Under the pieces are notes generated by a model. The model had not been told where the DNA came from and searched no databases. It saw only the letters and a list, made by a program, of their open reading frames with translations. The position numbers were made by a program, and so were the translations under genes. Positions 25,565-33,676 of a DNA stretch of 64,000 nucleotides are shown here, piece after piece. Positions within the stretch are counted from its first letter, which is position 1; the number at the start of each line of letters is the position of its first letter. Source of the DNA: an uncultured Flavobacteriaceae bacterium (lineage in GTDB: Bacteria > Bacteroidota > Bacteroidia > Flavobacteriales > Flavobacteriaceae); NCBI GenBank assembly GCA_937901915.1, contig CALGUD010000149.1:33758-97757 (forward strand), read 5' to 3'.

Positions 25565-27064
25565 ATGGAAAACCACGACAAGGGTATGGGTTCAAGAGGG
25601 GTAACACGGCCAATGTCCGATTCTGGCTCCCATGATGATGGGCATGAGTCACATGAAGGTCATGAAATGGACAGAGAAAAAATGCTTCACAAACATCATG
25701 AGCAAACTTTATGGATTTATTGGTTGTTAATCATACTCGGAACATGGATGCTTACATCTCCTTTTACATTTAGTTATGGAAAGGATATTGTACAGCCATC
25801 TGGCGGACGATCTATCTGGCTAAGTGATGAGATGCGTGTGCTGGCAATGCAATGGAGTGATATTATAAGTGGGTTACTGCTTATTATTTTTGGTTGGCGA
25901 TCGCTTACACCCAATAGGCCGGTTAGTCTTTGGATAGCATGTTTTGTGGGGATCTGGCTGAGTCTTGCTCCTATTATTTTCTGGGCGCCTAATTCATTTA
26001 TTTTTATAAATGGAACTTATACCGGGGCTTTGGTAATTGCCTTAACAATACTTATCCCTGGAATGCCCAATATGATCAAATATATGAAAATGGGATCTGA
26101 AGTTCCACCGGGATGGTCATATAACCCATCCAGTTGGCCACAACGTTGGATTATGATTGTGTTGGGATTTTTCGGATGGATTGTGTCACGGTACCTCGGT
26201 GCATTTCAAATGGGATATATTGACTATGCCTGGGATCCGTTTTTTGGAGAAAGTACTATGAAAGTATTAAATTCCAGTATGTCTCACTCCTTACCTGTTT
26301 CAGATGGGGCTTTTGGTGCTTTTGCTTATACACTGGAATTTCTAATGGGGTGGATGGGGAGTCCGTCCAGATGGAGAACTATGCCCTGGATGGTAGCCCT
26401 TTTTGGCATTCTTGTAATTCCTTTGGGGTTAGTCCATATTTTCTTGGTGATATCACAACCGGTATTAGTAGGAGAGTGGTGTACATTTTGCCTGTTGGCG
26501 GCAGCCATTATGCTACCTATGATCCCTCTGGAACTTGATGAAGTTATAGCTATGGGGCAACATATGGTTCAGTCCAAGCACCGTGGCGATTCGTTATGGA
26601 AAGTATTCTGGAAAGGCGGAGAGCCATTTGAGAAAAATGAAGATAAGAGGTCTCCGGCACTTACGGACTTGCCAAATAAACCTATGGAAGTTTTTAAATC
26701 TTCCGTATGGGGAATAAGTATTCCATGGACACTGGGTTTATCGACAATAGCAGGGATTGCTGTAATGGTGGCTCCTTCAATCTTTGGAATAAGTATAGAA
26801 ACAACAGCCGCTGATATCTTCCATTTAAGCGGAGCTCTTATTATAGTAACGTCTGTAATTTGTATGGGGGAAGTTGTACGAACAGGTCGTTATTTTAATA
26901 TTTTGTTAGGGATGATATTGGTAGTATGCCCCTGGTTTATAGAAACCAGTAATATAGGGTTAAGCATTACCGGTGTTATTACCGGACTTGTTGTGTCAGG
27001 GCTTTCAATTCCCAGAGGGCCTAAAAAAGAAAAGTATGGTTTATGGGATCAATATGTGAAATAA
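25565..27064 (+). CDS. SPW-repeat membrane protein with VKOR-like CxxC segment
   Basis: 499 residues with roughly 12 hydrophobic segments. The N-terminus is hydrophilic and His/Gly-rich (MENHDKGMGSRG and HDDGHESHEGHEMD). A first SPW-type pair of helices contains TWMLTSPFTFSYG and, in the middle, WLSLAPIIFWAP; a C-terminal pair contains VAPSIFGIS and VVCPWFIET. Between them lies a segment LVGEWCTFCLLAAAIML with C306 and C309, the CxxC seen in vitamin K epoxide reductase (VKOR) homologues that make disulfides using quinones. The ATG at 25565 is chosen over one 13 codons upstream that overlaps the terminator. The redox role is an inference from the CxxC and membrane context. Confidence 0.78.
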   Translation: MENHDKGMGSRGVTRPMSDSGSHDDGHESHEGHEMDREKMLHKHHEQTLWIYWLLIILGTWMLTSPFTFSYGKDIVQPSGGRSIWLSDEMRVLAMQWSDIISGLLLIIFGWRSLTPNRPVSLWIACFVGIWLSLAPIIFWAPNSFIFINGTYTGALVIALTILIPGMPNMIKYMKMGSEVPPGWSYNPSSWPQRWIMIVLGFFGWIVSRYLGAFQMGYIDYAWDPFFGESTMKVLNSSMSHSLPVSDGAFGAFAYTLEFLMGWMGSPSRWRTMPWMVALFGILVIPLGLVHIFLVISQPVLVGEWCTFCLLAAAIMLPMIPLELDEVIAMGQHMVQSKHRGDSLWKVFWKGGEPFEKNEDKRSPALTDLPNKPMEVFKSSVWGISIPWTLGLSTIAGIAVMVAPSIFGISIETTAADIFHLSGALIIVTSVICMGEVVRTGRYFNILLGMILVVCPWFIETSNIGLSITGVITGLVVSGLSIPRGPKKEKYGLWDQYVK

Positions 27065-27080
27065 CTAAAAAAATTAAACT

Positions 27081-27716
27081 ATGGGTATAGTAGATTGGTT
27101 AAACAAATTAAAAAAAGAAAAAAAAGTATTGGAAGGAGATGCTGTTAAAAACAAAACTTATTCCAGTAACAATGTGTATCCTACAAATGAAATTGCAGTT
27201 AAAGAATTTCATAGAGCTAAGGAAAAACTATTTAATGTAAACAAGTGGTCTGAATTACCTGGGATATCATCATCTTTTCAATTATATAGTTCAAGGGGTG
27301 AAAAAATACATGCATTGAAACCCGAAGTTGGCAATTATGTAAAAATTGTCTTGCCAGCACCTGCTTTGGAAAATTGGGTCAATGTAATTGATATTAAAGA
27401 GCATCAAAACTCAGCAGAATTCACAGTGAGCCCAAGCCCCAACCCTACGGAAAAAGAGAAAGGCCAGGAAGAGATCGAACATTTTTTTATAGATGAAGCT
27501 ACCAGTACATTTAAAGTGGAACTTCAAAACAAAACACTTTATGCACATGAAATTGGGAAAAATGAGGGTATAAACAATGAGGGGGCAGAAGCTGGAAAGC
27601 GAAAATTAATCAATACGTTGGTGGCAGAAGGAGGTTGGGCCGGATTTCAAAAATTTCAGTGGAAAAAATTAACGGATTACCTGGTTCATCAAATAGAAAT
27701 AGAAGAGAAAAATTAA
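27081..27716 (+). CDS. Hypothetical protein in the SPW/VKOR-SDR group
   Basis: 211 residues, soluble, charged, starting MGIVDWLNKLKKEKKVLEGD. The middle (about 55-115) is beta-rich, with HALKPEVGNYVKIVLPAPAL; the region after is acidic (SPNPTEKEKGQEEIEHFFID), and the C-terminus is mixed (LINTLVAEGGWAGFQKFQWK). No signal peptide, membrane helix or catalytic motif. It starts 17 bases after the SPW/VKOR gene, so it is probably cotranscribed with it and with the SDR gene after it. Function unknown. Confidence 0.75.
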   Translation: MGIVDWLNKLKKEKKVLEGDAVKNKTYSSNNVYPTNEIAVKEFHRAKEKLFNVNKWSELPGISSSFQLYSSRGEKIHALKPEVGNYVKIVLPAPALENWVNVIDIKEHQNSAEFTVSPSPNPTEKEKGQEEIEHFFIDEATSTFKVELQNKTLYAHEIGKNEGINNEGAEAGKRKLINTLVAEGGWAGFQKFQWKKLTDYLVHQIEIEEKN

Positions 27717-27805
27717 ATAAGTTACTAAGTATATTGAGTTAATTAAGTTATTGGTTTTATAATAAACTCATCACTCTTAACTCATCACTCTTAACTCATA
27801 TAAGT
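27717..27805. repeat. Short tandem repeat ahead of the SDR gene
   Basis: A 14-base unit (actcatcactctta) is present twice plus a partial copy at 27766-27800, preceded by the words gagttaattaagttattgg. It fills the whole gap between two same-strand genes and sits directly upstream of the SDR start, where slippage could change the leader length. Confidence 0.6.
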
Positions 27806-28798
27806 ATGTCAGAACATAAAGGAGTAGTAGTCATCACAGGGGCGTCTGCAGGAGTAGGGCGGGCATGTGTTCGTACTTTTGCAGATAATGGTTATGATAT
27901 AGCACTTATTGCACGAGGTGTCGAAGGATTAGAAGGAGCTAAAAAGGAAGTGGAAGACAGAAATCAGAAAGCAGCTTATTATTCCTTGGATCTCGCAGAT
28001 GCCAATGCAATTGAAGCTGCAACGGAAAGGATTGAACAGGAATTAGGACCAATAAGCATTTGGGTTAATAATGCCATGAACAGTGTGTTCAGCCCGATTA
28101 AAGAAATGACACCCGAGGATTATAAGCGGGTAACGGAAGTTACCTATCTCGGACAGGTTTATAGTGCTTTGTCAGCATTAAAAAGAATGAGACAACGTGA
28201 TAAAGGAAAGATTGTTTTTGTTGGGTCTGCTCTAGCATACAGGGGAATACCGTTACAATCTGCCTATTGTGCAGCAAAACACGCTATAGAAGGTTTTTAT
28301 GATTCTCTTCGTACGGAACTTATGCACGATAAGAGCAATGTAAAAATTTCCATCGTACAACTTCCTGCTTTAAATACTACCCAATTCGGGTTTGTAAAAA
28401 GTCGTTTACCCAATAAGCCACAACCTATGGGTACAATTTATCAACCTGAGATAGCTGCGGATGCTATTTGTTTTGCTGCCCATAATGAACGCAGGGAAGT
28501 TATGGTGGGTTGGTCCACTCTGAAGGCCATTATTGGAAATAAAATTGCCCCATGGTATGCGGACAGGGTATTGGCAAATAGTGCTTTTAAAGGCCAGCAA
28601 ACTAATGAACCTGAAGATCCTGACAGAAAGCATAATTTATGGGAGCCTATTCCCGGGGACCATGGCGCCCATGGAAAGTTTGGTAAAAATGCCAAATCAT
28701 TTAGCATGCAATTATGGCTAACCAGGCACCGTTCTTACGTAACCATAGTATTGCTTATAATTATTGCTTTATTAATCTATTTATTAGTTTCTGATTAA
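27806..28798 (+). CDS. Short-chain dehydrogenase/reductase with C-terminal membrane anchor
   Basis: 330 residues. A Rossmann start VVVITGASAGVGRACVRTFA (TGxxxGxG), NAMN in place of the usual NNAG, and catalytic Tyr154 and Lys158 in SAYCAAKHAIEG mark an SDR of the classical type. The long C-terminal tail ends in a single hydrophobic helix (SYVTIVLLIIIALLIYLLVS), an unusual anchor for the family. Proteins of this form are common near stress genes in Bacteroidetes and Proteobacteria; substrates are unknown. It converges on the MDR gene, leaving a 23-base gap. Confidence 0.88.
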   Translation: MSEHKGVVVITGASAGVGRACVRTFADNGYDIALIARGVEGLEGAKKEVEDRNQKAAYYSLDLADANAIEAATERIEQELGPISIWVNNAMNSVFSPIKEMTPEDYKRVTEVTYLGQVYSALSALKRMRQRDKGKIVFVGSALAYRGIPLQSAYCAAKHAIEGFYDSLRTELMHDKSNVKISIVQLPALNTTQFGFVKSRLPNKPQPMGTIYQPEIAADAICFAAHNERREVMVGWSTLKAIIGNKIAPWYADRVLANSAFKGQQTNEPEDPDRKHNLWEPIPGDHGAHGKFGKNAKSFSMQLWLTRHRSYVTIVLLIIIALLIYLLVSD

Positions 28799-28821
28799 TT
28801 ATTATAATGGTCTTTATTTCT

Positions 28822-29862
28822 TTATATATTTATCATTAGAGCTTTGATAAAACCTTGAGAACGTTTAGTAGCATGTGTAAATGCCTCTTCTATTTGTTCT
28901 AAAGGAAAAAGGTGAGTAAAAAAAGGGAATGGATACATGGCCTGAGTTTCAATGGCCAAAATTGCATCGTTAATTCCTTTTACATATTGTTTTGGGTCTC
29001 TTTCATGGGCATTGATCATATCAATTCCACGACCATTGAGCTTAAGTGCATTAATAGCTCTCATTCCATCCTGATGAAATCCGCCAACAATAAACTTTCC
29101 TCCACTGGAAGTAAGCTCTATTGATAGGTTTAATGTCCATTCTTTTTCCGTAGCTTCAATAACCCGTTCACATAAATTATTATGGGTAATTTCTCTAACT
29201 TTTTCAATCACTTTGTATTGGTCATCTAAATGAATAGTTAAATCTGCCCCGGCTGATTTTGCCGTTTTAAGCGAATACTCATTTTGTGATATGGCTATTA
29301 CTTTAGCACCTGCAGATTTACACAGCTGTATAAGAAGCAATTCTAAAAACTCACATCCAACTATGGCTACTGTGTGATACTTTGTTATCTGACTTCTCTT
29401 GAAAATATTCATAGCACAACCTAAGGGTTCTCCCGGAAAAGGTTTATCATCAAAAAAGTCCGGAAGTTTAACCATGTGTTCAGCTTTGCCAATATCATGT
29501 GTAGCATAAGCATGATTGGTAAGTCCGGTTACCCTTTGTCCTTCTGTAAAACCTTTAACATTTTTACCGATAGCATCAATTATTCCCCATCCTTCATGTC
29601 CGGGTTGCCCGGCAGGAATTGGATATTTAAACCATTCTCTTCCTTCCCAAACAGGTATACTGGCAGTGGATACGCCACAGCCTTCAAGTTTTATCCTTAC
29701 TTCTCCTTCTCCAGGTTCTGGTATAGTAGTTTCTCTGATAGTTATTTTTTTGGGAGCTTCAATTAGTGCTGATTTATAGATGTTGGTCTCAGGAGGAAGA
29801 GGAGGAATTTTTTGTAGTGTTCGGGTTATTCTCATATGTATAGTTTTGATAAAGTGATTCAT
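28822..29862 (-). CDS. Zinc-type alcohol dehydrogenase superfamily (MDR) protein
   Basis: 346 residues in the medium-chain dehydrogenase/reductase family: GEGEVRIKLEGCGVSTASIP, PIPAGQPGHEGWGIIDAIGK and NVKGFTEGQRVTGL form the catalytic fold, then a nucleotide domain from about residue 165. The structural-zinc cysteine loop is absent. The nucleotide motif reads VAIVGCEFLELLLIQL instead of the usual GxGxxG, so cofactor binding may be altered. The start at 29862 could instead be the ATG at 29835. It is a single gene, convergent with the SDR; the preceding minus-strand gene ends in a terminator at 29899-29934. Confidence 0.82.
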   Translation of the reverse strand: MNHFIKTIHMRITRTLQKIPPLPPETNIYKSALIEAPKKITIRETTIPEPGEGEVRIKLEGCGVSTASIPVWEGREWFKYPIPAGQPGHEGWGIIDAIGKNVKGFTEGQRVTGLTNHAYATHDIGKAEHMVKLPDFFDDKPFPGEPLGCAMNIFKRSQITKYHTVAIVGCEFLELLLIQLCKSAGAKVIAISQNEYSLKTAKSAGADLTIHLDDQYKVIEKVREITHNNLCERVIEATEKEWTLNLSIELTSSGGKFIVGGFHQDGMRAINALKLNGRGIDMINAHERDPKQYVKGINDAILAIETQAMYPFPFFTHLFPLEQIEEAFTHATKRSQGFIKALMINI

Positions 29863-29898
29863 AATACCTAAAAATGATTACTACTTTTAGGCTTAAAC

Positions 29899-29934
29899 AA
29901 AAAAAGCAACGGATTCTTTACGCTGCTTTTTTTC
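29899..29934 (-). terminator. Intrinsic terminator after the PRC-barrel gene
   Basis: AAAAAAAGCAACG and CGCTGCTTTTTTT pair with one mismatch around a nine-base loop. On the minus strand it follows the PRC-barrel gene stop at 29949 and ends in a T run, separating it from the MDR gene. Confidence 0.7.
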
Positions 29935-29948
29935 TTTCCATCCCTTTA

Positions 29949-30602
29949 TTATTTCTTCTTGTTTCTGAAGCGGGAATCATCAAATTCTCTTCTTTTATAA
30001 AATGGATCATCATCTATATCATCTTCTATATAATCTTCTTCCTCCCATTTTCGTTGGTTTTTCCATTCCAATTCAGAATCCCATTCTGATGTTTCCTCAT
30101 CTATATCAATCGTTCCGCTGGAATCGTCGGAAGCTACTCTTCTTCTGTCTTCATCTACCTCATTTTTCCTTAAATACGAATCCAGGATTATAATTTCATA
30201 ATCGCGGTCAATGGCTTCTTTCTGGCTATATCTTTTAGTCTCAGCAAAAGTGGTATAATCTACACTTTGGGTATATACATAATTATTATCTTCATTGATG
30301 TCTACTAACCCAATGGGGATAATTATGTGATTATCACCATCTTTATTAATAAATTCCCTTACTTCCGGATTTGCATTACTTTTATAGGGATCATGGTTAG
30401 CTTCAATGATAGAAGAGTCTACTTCTGCATCAATATAAAGTACCCTGTCCATATTTTTATTTACTAAAAGGTTGTCTACCTTACCTATTACCCGGTTATC
30501 CTTGTCTTTTACATCCCAGCCCCGGATATCAGGGTAGCCGCTGGCCACCTTATAATCTGAAAGATCACTGAGATAATGCAAACTTTTCTTATCTGTTTTC
30601 AT
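29949..30602 (-). CDS. PRC-barrel domain protein
   Basis: 217 residues, no signal peptide. The first 130 residues form a PRC-barrel region: GYPDIRGWDVKDKDNRVIGK, VDNLLVNKNMDRVLYIDAEV and DGDNHIIIPIGLVDINEDNN. The C-terminal third is very acidic and low in complexity (EETSEWDSELEWKNQRKWEE), with closing basic residues. PRC-barrel proteins are often stress-induced in bacteria. Its neighbours (a small membrane protein upstream, the MDR and SDR genes beyond) support a stress or envelope setting, but the role is undefined. Confidence 0.85.
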   Translation of the reverse strand: MKTDKKSLHYLSDLSDYKVASGYPDIRGWDVKDKDNRVIGKVDNLLVNKNMDRVLYIDAEVDSSIIEANHDPYKSNANPEVREFINKDGDNHIIIPIGLVDINEDNNYVYTQSVDYTTFAETKRYSQKEAIDRDYEIIILDSYLRKNEVDEDRRRVASDDSSGTIDIDEETSEWDSELEWKNQRKWEEEDYIEDDIDDDPFYKRREFDDSRFRNKKK

Positions 30603-30662
30603 AGTATTTTTAATTATTAATTTGTTTTCTGTACTACTCTTTATGGATGTGAGTTAAAGTAT

Positions 30663-30878
30663 TTACACCAAGTATGAAACATACTCGGTGGACTTATCCA
30701 AGAGGCTGGAATTTCCAGGTATGGTATCATTATATGATTCATCAATAGTAGTATCCTCTATTTCTTCATCTTCATACTTTTCATAGAACACAAAGTATGC
30801 GATAGCTCCCAGAACAATTAAGGCCAGAATGACCCACGGCCAAACCGGTTTTTTCTTCTCTATTTTTATTTCTGCCAT
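30663..30878 (-). CDS. Small single-pass membrane protein
   Basis: 71 residues: a short basic start (MAEIKIEKKKP), one membrane helix (WPWVILALIVLGAIAYFVFY), then a very acidic tail (EKYEDEEIEDTTIDESYND). It reads in the same direction as the PRC-barrel gene, 60 bp upstream of it, so the two are likely cotranscribed. I do not recognise a family. Confidence 0.72.
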   Translation of the reverse strand: MAEIKIEKKKPVWPWVILALIVLGAIAYFVFYEKYEDEEIEDTTIDESYNDTIPGNSSLLDKSTEYVSYLV

Positions 30879-31005
30879 AATTATTTAGTTTTATATAGTG
30901 AATTTAAAGCAGAAATTAATTTTTGCTTTGCGGTAACACATAAAATATTGACTCAGATGATATTGGGTAGTTATGAGTTTGGAGTGCAGAGTTCTGAGTT
31001 TGTAC

Positions 31006-31220
31006 GTCCCTGAATAGAGTTGACCGTTTTATTCTAATTAACAATTGATTTTTACAGAGACTAAAGACAACAAGAAGCAAAACATAAAACTAAAAATAAC
31101 ATCTGTACTGGTCAGTTTTAATCCAATTAACTAATAACAATTACAACCAAGATGGGTAAGGCTCTTGAAAAAGTAAACATCAATATAACAGTTACACGAT
31201 TCAACGATTACACAGGGCTT
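31006..31220. repeat. Direct repeat copy A flanking hipBA
   Basis: About 215 bases that align with 33189-33424. The first 135 bases are closest: gaatagagttgaccgtttta, aattaacaattgatttt, gactaaagacaacaagaagc and aaaataacatctg occur in both copies in the same order. The rest is weaker (aaaagtaaaca, tacacgattcaac). Both copies are in the same orientation, so the hipBA cassette lies between direct repeats. Confidence 0.75.
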
Positions 31221-31365
31221 AAAAATGCCCCTCGAAATTTACTGACACCGAATCAGTCTCCTTTTTAACAAGAATTCAGGAGTTTTGGGAAGATTTTACG
31301 AGTTGAGTCCACAAATTCATTCAAATGTATTCACTCTATATTCCTTAGAAGAGATTATAGTAAAA

Positions 31366-31404
31366 TTTTGAGAAAAACACCAATTTTTAGTGTTAATCTC
31401 AAAA
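31366..31404. promoter_or_regulatory. Long inverted repeat upstream of hipB
   Basis: TTTTGAGA-AA-AACAC pairs with GTGTT-AA-TCTCAAAA around a nine-base spacer; only the AA/AA pairs fail. It lies about 130-170 bases before the hipB ATG and could be an operator for HipB or a residue of an element end. Confidence 0.45.
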
Positions 31405-31513
31405 GTTTACTAAAAGTTGATTCTTTTGCTATCATAAGATAACGCTTAAAATAGTTATTCCAGAGAAAATAAATTTAGCATTATAATCGTAAATATAAAT
31501 AAAATTGTATAAA

Positions 31514-31534
31514 TTTAACCATTATATTGGTAAA
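31514..31534 (+). promoter_or_regulatory. Imperfect palindrome abutting the hipB start
   Basis: TTTAACCA and TGGTAAA face each other across six bases with one bulged A, ending one base before the preferred hipB ATG. Autoregulatory operators of hipBA lie in this position, but the palindrome is short and the link is inferred. Confidence 0.35.
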
Positions 31535-31535
31535 T

Positions 31536-31799
31536 ATGTTAGAGATAATTACAATAAAAGATGTGAAAGTAAAGATTGGCGAGCGGTGCAAGGCGCTTCG
31601 TAAATCGAATGGGCTTTCTAGGGACGAACTAGCAGAAGCGCTTGATGTATCGAGCACGACCATACAAAATATCGAGAATGGTAAAAATGCTACACTCGAT
31701 AACATTTTAAAAGTAGCCAATCATTTTGGATTATTACAATCTATAACCAAAGAAATTGATAAAGTTATTATTGATCAAAACAATATTTCACTGTATTAA
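31536..31799 (+). CDS. hipB: HipB-like helix-turn-helix antitoxin
   Basis: 87 residues with an XRE-type helix-turn-helix at about residues 14-66: IGERCKALRKSNGLSRDELA, EALDVSSTTIQNIENGKNAT and LDNILKVANHFGL. It sits three bases before the HipA-like gene, as HipB antitoxins do. I take the ATG at 31536; the TTG at 31527 is also frame-compatible. By family it should neutralise the kinase and repress the shared promoter. The tail (KEIDKVIIDQNNISLY) is longer than a bare DNA-binding domain and may contact the kinase. Confidence 0.82.
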   Translation: MLEIITIKDVKVKIGERCKALRKSNGLSRDELAEALDVSSTTIQNIENGKNATLDNILKVANHFGLLQSITKEIDKVIIDQNNISLY

Positions 31800-31802
31800 C
31801 AT

Positions 31803-33065
31803 ATGGTTAGAGATAAAATCATAGATGTTATTGTTTTTGGCCAAGAGATTGGGAAATTGGGCTATGACATAAATCAAAGGAAATCTTTTTTTCAATACAA
31901 CCCAGAATTTTTGGAATCTGGCAAATACTCAAAACTCTTTCCTTTTATTTTTAAACGCACCAAACCAGCGCAGGTATTCACGGAATACCAACAAGATACT
32001 TTTCAAGGATTACCACCAATGATAGCCGATTCCTTACCAGATACTTTTGGAAATATCATTTTTCAAGAATGGTTAACGGCAAGAGGAATACAAAAAGTAA
32101 CGCCATTGGAACAATTAGCCTATGTAGCAGATCGTGGTATGGGGGCCTTAGAATATAAACCCGTAAAAGAGCTACCCAATACATCATCTATAAACATCGA
32201 TGAAATCATTACCATCTTAGAAAAGGTATTAAAACTAAAAGATGATATGTCTGGGGCAGCACTTGATGAATTGTCTTTACTCAACGTTTTCAAGATAGGA
32301 ACTTCAGCAGGTGGCGCGAGGCCTAAGATTTTAATTTCGGAACACAAAGAAACAGGAGAAATCATAGCTGGAGATAGAGAAACAACCGCAGAGTACAATC
32401 ACTATTTAGTGAAGCTACATCTTGATGACAGCGATGGCTACAACAAAGAAAAAGTAGAATTTACCTATTATTTACTAGCGCAAGAAGCAGGTATTGATAT
32501 GATGCCAACTAAATTAATTGAAAATAAACATTTCGCTACGTTAAGGTACGATAGACAACAAGGAGAAAAACAACATGTACTTACAGTTACAGGGCTAACA
32601 GGTTGGGATTTTAAAAGTCAACCAGAGAATTCTTCTTATGAAAACGTTTTTAAAGTAGCGTTAGCATTAGAAGTTACGTATAAAGATTTGCAACAATTGT
32701 TCAAACGTATGGTATTTAATGTCGTATTCAGAAATGTTGACGATCATCTAAAGAACCATAGTTTTATTTATAACAAAGAAAAAAATAGTTGGAATTTAGC
32801 ACCTGCTTATGATTTAACCTATGCCCTCAACCCGCTGTTTACATTCAAAACAACATCTAGAGCTTTATCCATTAATGGTAAACGTACTTCATTAACAGTT
32901 AAAGATGTCCTTACTATTGCTGAAGAATTTTCTATAAAGAATCCAAAAGGAATTATTAAAGATGTTCAAGCGTTAATTCCTCGATGGCCAGTGCTTGCTG
33001 CTGAATTAGAAATACCTGTGAATATAGCTAAAGCAATTCAAAAAGAAATAAAGGAAATAGAATAA
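31803..33065 (+). CDS. hipA: HipA-like serine/threonine kinase toxin
   Basis: 420 residues, near the 440 of the E. coli protein. The N-terminal HipA subdomain covers about 1-110 (FIFKRTKPAQVFTEYQQDTF and MIADSLPDTFGNIIFQEWL). The kinase core has a glycine-rich loop GTSAGGARPK (about 172-181), the catalytic DDHLKN with Asp313 and Asn318, and the metal-binding aspartate Asp337 in APAYDLTYA. In E. coli HipA phosphorylates glutamyl-tRNA synthetase and causes dormancy; target here is unknown. All active-site motifs are intact, so the toxin is probably functional. It lies with hipB between two direct repeats. Confidence 0.9.
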   Translation: MVRDKIIDVIVFGQEIGKLGYDINQRKSFFQYNPEFLESGKYSKLFPFIFKRTKPAQVFTEYQQDTFQGLPPMIADSLPDTFGNIIFQEWLTARGIQKVTPLEQLAYVADRGMGALEYKPVKELPNTSSINIDEIITILEKVLKLKDDMSGAALDELSLLNVFKIGTSAGGARPKILISEHKETGEIIAGDRETTAEYNHYLVKLHLDDSDGYNKEKVEFTYYLLAQEAGIDMMPTKLIENKHFATLRYDRQQGEKQHVLTVTGLTGWDFKSQPENSSYENVFKVALALEVTYKDLQQLFKRMVFNVVFRNVDDHLKNHSFIYNKEKNSWNLAPAYDLTYALNPLFTFKTTSRALSINGKRTSLTVKDVLTIAEEFSIKNPKGIIKDVQALIPRWPVLAAELEIPVNIAKAIQKEIKEIE

Positions 33066-33188
33066 TGGCAAAAAGCAAACACGCATAGTTGAAGCTGCTC
33101 AACTACTGTTATCTAGATTTGAGAATCATCCATTTTAGGTCAACAGGCTTAATTACCTGAAAATTTTAGTGATTTTGTCGTTTCTGTA

Positions 33189-33424
33189 GTCCCCGAATAG
33201 AGTTGACCGTTTTAATCCAATTAACAATTGATTTTAAAGACTAAAGACAACAAGAAGCAAGACATAGGACTCAAAATAACATCTGCACATGTTGTTTTAA
33301 TCCAATTAATTCATAACAATTAACTTAATGACCTAAAAAGTGGTAGAGGCTCTGAAGCCACCACTTATAAAAGTAAACACGAATAAACACTTATACGATT
33401 CACCGATTCAACAATACAGAGGGA
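33189..33424. repeat. Direct repeat copy B flanking hipBA
   Basis: About 236 bases aligning with 31006-31220 in the same orientation. It starts with ccccgaatagagttgaccg, where copy A has tccctgaatagagttgaccg, and the shared head recurs at 63232-63250 as ctgaatagaatgaccac. The copies differ by scattered substitutions and small insertions, so the duplication is old. Confidence 0.72.
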
Positions 33425-33544
33425 TTACTCACTTCACTCATGATCCGCAGGGGGGAGAACCTTGCAAATAAAACCCAAATTGCTGCGTAATTTTTGATTT
33501 ATATAACATTCATAAAAAACTAATGAAGAAACCCGAAAATTTCT

Positions 33545-33575
33545 TTTTGTGTATTGAAAAACCTTTCTATATTTG
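33545..33575 (+). promoter_or_regulatory. Promoter of tRNA-Ser
   Basis: TTTTTG at 33544-33549, an 18-base spacer and TATATTTG at 33568-33575. The predicted start near 33582 is five bases before the mature tRNA, leaving almost no leader. Confidence 0.6.
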
Positions 33576-33586
33576 CATCCCGAAAG

Positions 33587-33671
33587 GGAGAAATGGCAGA
33601 GTGGTCGAATGCGGCAGTCTTGAAAACTGTTGACTGTAACAGGTCCGGGGGTTCGAATCCCTCTTTCTCCG
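33587..33671 (+). tRNA. tRNA-Ser (anticodon UGA)
   Basis: The acceptor stem is GGAGAAA with TTTCTCC, discriminator G at 33671. The D arm contains GCAGAGTGGTCGAATGC, the anticodon stem GCAGT/ACTGT encloses the loop CTTGAAA (anticodon TGA), and a long variable arm typical of serine tRNAs follows. The T arm is GGGGG-TTCGAAT-CCCTC. CCA is not encoded. Confidence 0.95.
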
Positions 33672-33676
33672 CAAAT

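Larger units (their letters stand above)
30879..31535. other. Intergenic region upstream of hipBA, holding repeat copy A and inverted repeats
   Basis: 657 bases with no gene. The first 125 bases are AT-rich words (tattgggtagttatgag, gagtgcagagttctgag). Repeat copy A occupies about 31006-31220. From 31221 to 31360 I see nothing clear. Inverted repeats follow at 31366-31404 and 31514-31534, upstream of hipB. Confidence 0.7.
33066..33586. other. Intergenic region between hipA and tRNA-Ser with repeat copy B
   Basis: 521 bases. The first 75 bases hold a short open stretch (ending KQTRIVEAAQLLLSRFENHPF, stop near 33138), which may be a leftover of a longer gene, but it is too short to call. Repeat copy B occupies about 33189-33424. 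From 33430 to 33586 I see nothing except the tRNA promoter. Confidence 0.6.

Noticed and set aside
33066..33138. Short open stretch after hipA as a further toxin-antitoxin gene
   Set aside because: About 25 codons without a start codon in that frame; too short and without homology that I recognise.
31006..33424. hipBA region as an intact transposon or integron
   Set aside because: No transposase or integrase and no inverted termini at the repeat ends; only direct repeats are supported.
33587..33671. tRNA-Ser as attachment site of an integrated island
   Set aside because: No partial copy of the tRNA 3' end and no integrase were found in the flanks; hipBA lies on the 5' side of the tRNA.
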